The notes below the pieces were generated by a model. It worked only from the letters and a program-made list of their open reading frames with translations. It was not told the DNA's origin and searched no databases. Position numbers and translations under genes: made by a program. From Acidobacteria bacterium Mor1 (GTDB taxonomy: Bacteria; Acidobacteriota; Polarisedimenticolia; Polarisedimenticolales; Polarisedimenticolaceae), in the NCBI GenBank assembly GCA_001664505.1, contig CP011806.1:1422538-1486537 (forward strand): a stretch of DNA of 64,000 nt, in the 5' to 3' direction. Position 1 is the first letter of the stretch. Each line of letters begins with the position of its first letter. This document shows, in pieces, positions 60,168-64,000 of the stretch.

Positions 60168-61202
60168 ATGTTTGCCCCGATGACGATTTTGAAAGCGGCG
60201 ACGCGCCTCGGGGTGGCGGGGCTGGCTGCGGCGGTCCTCCTGGCCGCCACGGCTCCCGATGCCTCGGCACGGCGCAAGAAAAAGGAAGCGCCTGCGCCCG
60301 AGGTGCGGACCCTCTGCACGCTGCCCGCCGGAGAACTGCTCTACGTCGGCCGCAGCGACGGGCTCGTCGTGATGGACCCGGCCGACCCCCTGGCGCCCCG
60401 GGAGCTGAGCCGCATGCGGCTACGCGCTCCGGTTCAGGATCTGGCCCTCGAGGGTCAACGGCTCTACCTGGCCATCGGAAGTCGCGGCGTTCTGGTGATC
60501 GACGTTTCCGATCCCGCGGCCCCCGAGGTGCTCGGGGAGTACGACACGCCCGGGAGCGCTGCCGCCCTGGCCGTACGCGAAGGCATCGTCTGGGTGGCCG
60601 ACGGCACCGCCGGGATCGCCGTGATCGATTTGAACAACCCGGAACGGCCGGTGCTCGAGACCACCCGGCCGACCCGCAACCGGGTGCGCGGCATCGCCCT
60701 CGAGGGAGATCTGCTGGTCACCGCCGAGGGCACGGCAGGAGTGCGCGTGTTCGACGTCAGCGGAGACGCGGACCGCCCTCGGCCGCTACCGGCGCCCAGG
60801 GGTCTCGACGGCGCGCTGGATGTGCTGCTGCGCAACGGAAAGCTTTACGTTCCCCGGGGCCGCGCCGAGATCGCGGTGCTGGTCTACGACGGAGACACGT
60901 TCGTCCCTGACGGGCGGCTATCGACCGCAGGGAACCACGTGCGTCACCTGGAACTGGAAGCGGACACGCTCTACGCCAGCATCCCTCGCGGCGTTCTGAG
61001 CTACGACCTGCTGGCGGAAGGGAGTTCGCCGGTGGAGACCCGGCTGCGGGGCTCACTCTCCGCGGGAGCCCTGGCCGGGGCCGGAGAGCATCTGTTCCTG
61101 TCTGCCGGAAACGGGGGGCTCGCCGTGCTGGAACTCACCGCCGAGGGCCCCCGCCGTCTGGGGAGCTCCGGGCGGCGCATGACGATCCGTTTCGAACGCT
61201 GA
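60168..61202 (+). CDS. exported LVIVD-repeat beta-propeller protein
   Basis: This is a 344-residue protein. ATG 60168 is used; ATG 60180 is equally possible and neither has a strong ribosome site. The signal peptide ends near residue 35 (ATAPDASARR). From about 50 on, seven or so repeats of the LVIVD kind follow (DGLVVMDPADPLAPRELS, RGVLVIDVSDPAAPEVLG, AGIAVIDLNNPERPVLE, AGVRVFDVSGDADRP), forming a beta-propeller. It is periplasmic or surface located and of unknown function. It is divergent from the symporter pair. Confidence 0.78.
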   Translation: MFAPMTILKAATRLGVAGLAAAVLLAATAPDASARRKKKEAPAPEVRTLCTLPAGELLYVGRSDGLVVMDPADPLAPRELSRMRLRAPVQDLALEGQRLYLAIGSRGVLVIDVSDPAAPEVLGEYDTPGSAAALAVREGIVWVADGTAGIAVIDLNNPERPVLETTRPTRNRVRGIALEGDLLVTAEGTAGVRVFDVSGDADRPRPLPAPRGLDGALDVLLRNGKLYVPRGRAEIAVLVYDGDTFVPDGRLSTAGNHVRHLELEADTLYASIPRGVLSYDLLAEGSSPVETRLRGSLSAGALAGAGEHLFLSAGNGGLAVLELTAEGPRRLGSSGRRMTIRFER

Positions 61203-61226
61203 CGCGGAGCCGGCGACCGCGGCGGT

Positions 61227-61781
61227 TCAGGAACCGCTCTTCGACAACTTGAGCTCGACCACCGTTTCTTCCCGGGGCTTGAGCTTCTTCTCTTCGTACG
61301 GGGAGGGCTTGTAGCCCTCGGCGTTGCCACCGATCAGGATCCACCCGGGCTTGAGCCCCGCGATGCTGACCCCCTTCTGGTTGCTGGGGAAAGGTCCCTG
61401 GCGATGACCGCTGCTGTAGGTCAGGGTGATCTCGCCGCCGTCGATCGCCTTGCCGCTGTCGGCATCGATCAACTTGATCAGCAGGGACGCGGCGTGCTCC
61501 AGTCGGATCGGGCCTTCCTGAGGCACCGCGGCAACCAACCGGGACAGGTAGCCGTCGGCGGTGATGCGCACGGTGTCGATCGGCGCGTCGACCAGGGTGT
61601 AGAAGCCGCGCTCGTCGCTCTTGGTGCAGAGCCCCTCGGTATCGCCCAGGAGGTAGCAGATCTTGGCGCCCTCGATCGCCTCACCTGCCGGGTCGACCAG
61701 GAATCCGCTGACCGCCCAGAAACTTCCGGTGGAGGCGATGAGGACCAGCCCCAGGGCCAGCATTCGATGGATGTTGCGCAC
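61227..61781 (-). CDS. exported carboxypeptidase regulatory-like domain protein
   Basis: This 184-residue protein starts at GTG 61781, with AGGAG eight bases upstream. A hydrophobic N-terminus (about 7-25, MLALGLVLIASTGSFWAVSG) is a signal peptide or anchor. GFLVDPAGEAIEGAKICYLL to RGFYTLVDAPIDTVRITADG is a CarboxypepD_reg beta-sandwich with a likely disulphide (ICYLLG and LCTKSD). A second beta domain follows (KPGWILIGGNAEGYKPSPYE). It lacks the C-terminal helix and acidic tail of the four proteins near the polysaccharide locus, so it is a different type. The 261-base gap to the next gene holds only a TATTTT-like box and a small inverted repeat. Confidence 0.72.
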   Translation of the reverse strand: MRNIHRMLALGLVLIASTGSFWAVSGFLVDPAGEAIEGAKICYLLGDTEGLCTKSDERGFYTLVDAPIDTVRITADGYLSRLVAAVPQEGPIRLEHAASLLIKLIDADSGKAIDGGEITLTYSSGHRQGPFPSNQKGVSIAGLKPGWILIGGNAEGYKPSPYEEKKLKPREETVVELKLSKSGS

Positions 61782-61976
61782 GTTCTTGGCTCCTCTAAAC
61801 GGTCCCGGGCCCACGGGAGGCCCGGCACAGAGTAGTACCGCCTAAAATACCAGGGTACAAGCGACTTAGCCCAAAAGCCGCCGACGGGCCATCCGCGGGA
61901 GGCTGGCGCCGGGGGCCAGGATCCCTTACAACTGGAAGGCCCTTCGGCAACGACCGGCTCCCGGAGCCGCGGCGGT

Positions 61977-62000
61977 CCTTTCAGTCTGGGCGATGAAAGG
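61977..62000. repeat. short inverted repeat upstream of the FKBP gene
   Basis: CCTTTCA and TGAAAGG are separated by 10 bases, about 45 bases before ATG 62043. It could be a 5' leader hairpin or a regulator site. No promoter hexamers are clear nearby. Confidence 0.35.
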
Positions 62001-62042
62001 TCTCGCACTCGATCCCGCCCTTCCCCGGTAGAGGACCTGTCG

Positions 62043-62768
62043 ATGAAACTCCGTACCCTGCTCCCCTGCTGTCTGGCGCTGCTGTTCGCCGTGGTCCCGG
62101 TCCAGGCCGCCGACCCGGAGATCAAGAGCGAAGACGATCGGCTGATGTACGTGCTGGGACAGCTGTTCGCCAAGAACGTCGCCCAGTTCGAGATCAGCGA
62201 GAGCGAACTCGCGCTGATTCAGTTGGGGTTTGCCGACGGCGCCCTCGGACGCGACGAGCGCGTCGACGTCGCCGGATTCGCCCCCAAGATTCAGGGCATG
62301 CTCCAGGCGCGCGTTGCAGCGGCGGCGACGAAGGAGAAAGCCGCGGGAGATGCGTGGGTCGTCGAGCAGGCGGCCAAGGAAAGCGGTTCGGTCACCTCCG
62401 AGAGCGGCGCGGTCTACCGCCAGGTGTCGGCGGGTGACGGCGCGTCCCCCGCGCTGACCGACAAGGTCAAGGTCCGCTACCACGGCACCCTGCGCGACGG
62501 CACCGTGTTCGACAGCAACATGGAACCCAACGAGGACGGCACGGCCAAGGATCCGCTGGAGCTGACCCTCCAGCAGTTCGTTCCCTGTTTCCGCGACGGC
62601 GTCGGCAAGATGAAGGTCGGCGGCAAGGCCGTGCTGACCTGCCCCTCGGACACCGCCTACGGCGATCGTGGCTTCCCGCCGACGATCAAGCCCGGCGCGG
62701 CGATCCGCTTCGAGGTGGAACTGGTCGAGGTGGTCAAGCCCGAGGCTCCGGCGACGCCCACTCCCTGA
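62043..62768 (+). CDS. periplasmic FKBP-type peptidyl-prolyl isomerase
   Basis: This 241-residue protein has AGAGGA before the ATG and a signal peptide at 1-22 (VVPVQAAD). Residues 25-115 are the helical dimerisation region of FkpA/Mip proteins (DDRLMYVLGQLFAKNV). The FKBP domain lies at about 135-232 with VKVRYHGTLRDGTVFDSN, QFVPCFRDGVGKMKVGGKA and DTAYGDRGFPPTIKPGAAIR. It helps fold outer-membrane and periplasmic proteins. A Pro/Thr-rich tail ends the protein. It is transcribed alone. Confidence 0.94.
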   Translation: MKLRTLLPCCLALLFAVVPVQAADPEIKSEDDRLMYVLGQLFAKNVAQFEISESELALIQLGFADGALGRDERVDVAGFAPKIQGMLQARVAAAATKEKAAGDAWVVEQAAKESGSVTSESGAVYRQVSAGDGASPALTDKVKVRYHGTLRDGTVFDSNMEPNEDGTAKDPLELTLQQFVPCFRDGVGKMKVGGKAVLTCPSDTAYGDRGFPPTIKPGAAIRFEVELVEVVKPEAPATPTP

Positions 62769-62791
62769 CGCCCCGGCGACCGCGGAACGGC

Positions 62792-64000
62792 TCAGCGCAG
62801 CGAGAGGATCTCGGCGCGTGGGTTGACCCGCTTGATCGTCAGCTGCACCCGCTCCCCGAGCTCGACTCCCTTGAGCCCGGGGACCGGGTGTTCCACCAGG
62901 GTCTCGTCGAGCAGCACCACCGGACGCGGGGTGACCTCCACCACCGTTCCCTCTACCTGCTGCCCGACCCGTTCCTCGAGATAGCGCAGCAACCAGTAAC
63001 GGTTGGCGGCTCGCTCGGCCCGGCGGGCATCCAGGTCCGCCCGGTCGGTGGTGGCGCAGACGCGCTGCAGCGCCTCTTCGTCGTAGGGCGGCTCCTCGCC
63101 TGCGAGCACCGCAAGGATCTGCCGGTGAGTCGCCAGGTCCTGATAGCGTCGTAGCGGTGAGGTCGCCTGGGCGTACGCCTCGAGACCCAGCCCGTGATGC
63201 CTCCCGGGCTTGAGCCCCGCCTCGCCGCGACGCATGCCGCGGCGCACCCGGCAAATCGCCACCGGATCGACCACCGGACCGTCCGGTCCCGGCTCGGCAG
63301 GCGCAGCCTGGCGCCGGTGAATCGCCGGCAAGCGGTGTTCGGCACAGAAACGAGCCGCGAGTTCCCCGGCCAACACCATCGTCTCGGTGACACAACGCCG
63401 GGCGGGAGACTCGGCATCCATCCGCTCGAGTTCGATCCGGCCATCGGCATCGACCCGCAGATCCACCTCCGGCGACTGGATGACCACGGCCCCTGCGGCG
63501 ATCCGCGCCCCCTCGCGAGCAGCGGCCCAGCCGGCCAGCCGCCGCAACGGCCCGGCACATGGGTGCTCCTGGCCGTCGATCGCACGGTCGCTCTCGTCGT
63601 AGGTCAATCGGGTGCCGACCCGGATCAACGAACGGGTCAACCTCCAGTCGCGAAGCTCGCCGTCGGCGCCGAAGGTCACGAGGAAGCTCAGCGCCGGGCG
63701 GGGTTGATCCCGCACCAGGCTGGCCGCCTCCTCGGAGATCGCGGCCGGGATCATCGGCAACCGCAGGTCGGGGAAGTAGTGGGTGACGCCGCGACGCAAC
63801 GCTTCCTCGTCGACCGGATCGCCGACCGGGACGAAGGCGGAGGGATCGGCGATGTGGATTCCGAGATGAAGGTCCCCGTCGACCTCGCGGAGAGAAACGC
63901 CGTCGTCGATCTCCCGGGTCTTGGCGCTGTCGATGGTGAAGACCGGCTCGCCGGTCAGATCCTCCCGCGTCCCCTGCGGCCCGGCGGCGGCGGCGGCAGA
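62792..64000 (-). CDS. RNase II/RNase R-family exoribonuclease, 5' end beyond the window
   Basis: 402 residues are visible and the frame is open to the window edge. The RNB domain starts near the edge: VFTIDSAKTREIDDGVS contains the catalytic Asp residues (canonical TIDPxDARDxDDA), and LGIHIADPSAFVPVGD follows. YFPDLRLPMIP, SFLVTFGADGELRDW and YAQATSPLRRYQDLATHRQI are also standard, the last with the key Arg residues. The C-terminal 60 residues form an S1-like barrel (GTVVEVTPRPVVLLDE). It degrades RNA 3' to 5'. Whether it is RNase II, RNase R or a shorter variant depends on the missing N-terminus. Confidence 0.93.
   Translation of the reverse strand, partial: SAAAAAGPQGTREDLTGEPVFTIDSAKTREIDDGVSLREVDGDLHLGIHIADPSAFVPVGDPVDEEALRRGVTHYFPDLRLPMIPAAISEEAASLVRDQPRPALSFLVTFGADGELRDWRLTRSLIRVGTRLTYDESDRAIDGQEHPCAGPLRRLAGWAAAREGARIAAGAVVIQSPEVDLRVDADGRIELERMDAESPARRCVTETMVLAGELAARFCAEHRLPAIHRRQAAPAEPGPDGPVVDPVAICRVRRGMRRGEAGLKPGRHHGLGLEAYAQATSPLRRYQDLATHRQILAVLAGEEPPYDEEALQRVCATTDRADLDARRAERAANRYWLLRYLEERVGQQVEGTVVEVTPRPVVLLDETLVEHPVPGLKGVELGERVQLTIKRVNPRAEILSLR

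Overview
The window is GC-rich bacterial chromosome with tightly packed genes. Many genes overlap by 1-11 bases, and GTG and TTG starts are common. The cell is Gram-negative: there is an outer-membrane barrel protein, a Wza-type export protein, three secreted proteins with TonB-like C-terminal domains and many signal peptides. The mix of a MXAN_5187-type domain, CSLREA-type and thrombospondin-3 secreted proteins, CarboxypepD_reg proteins and duplicated BY-kinases suggests Acidobacteriota or, less likely, Myxococcota. That placement is inference. I see no insertion sequence, prophage, integrase, CRISPR array or origin.

Region 1 (1-10.3 kb) holds housekeeping and small envelope genes: a small secreted protein, tRNA-Pro(TGG) with an inverted copy of its 3' end, three tandem TonB-C paralogues, a divergent YchF-type NTPase, selA, a MXAN_5187-like protein, a TPR protein, a phospholipase C-like protein and purH. 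Region 2 (10.3-22.7 kb) holds a 1180-residue secreted beta-helix protein, two TPR membrane proteins, a YHS/TRASH-like zinc protein, rlmN, an SDR reductase, a methyltransferase, a HEAT-repeat lipoprotein and a ThiD-like kinase.

Region 3 (22.8-52.2 kb) is a large exopolysaccharide/capsule locus. It has two BY-kinase/co-polymerase genes (Wzc-like), each followed by an O-antigen ligase-like polymerase. It also has a Wza-type exporter with an outer-membrane barrel protein, a Wzx-type flippase, a second polymerase type, two GT4 glycosyltransferases, an AsnB-type amidotransferase, a phosphoglycosyl transferase, two DegT aminotransferases, a PglF/CapD-type 4,6-dehydratase, a hexapeptide acyltransferase and a degenerate histidine kinase with an intact receiver. 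Together they could make a nucleotide-linked diamino sugar, start a lipid-linked repeat unit, elongate, flip, polymerise and export it. Four small CarboxypepD_reg proteins that share an unusual C-terminus (membrane helix, acidic stretch, then SPxAP or SPF) lie around the two Wzc/ligase modules. They are the most interesting unexplained element here. pyrE sits inside this region.

Region 4 (52.2-64 kb) returns to general genes: an unknown Cys-rich protein, a DUF2071 protein, uppS (whose product is the lipid carrier the polysaccharide locus needs), a winged-helix regulator with its membrane-protein partner and a perfect palindromic operator candidate, a REC-GGDEF-EAL protein with a decayed EAL domain, a sodium:solute symporter, an LVIVD-repeat protein, an FKBP prolyl isomerase, and an RNase II/R-type nuclease cut by the window edge.

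A recurrent regulatory feature is a sigma70-like -10 box only 4-11 bases upstream of a start codon that has no Shine-Dalgarno sequence. This suggests that leaderless transcripts are common in this organism.
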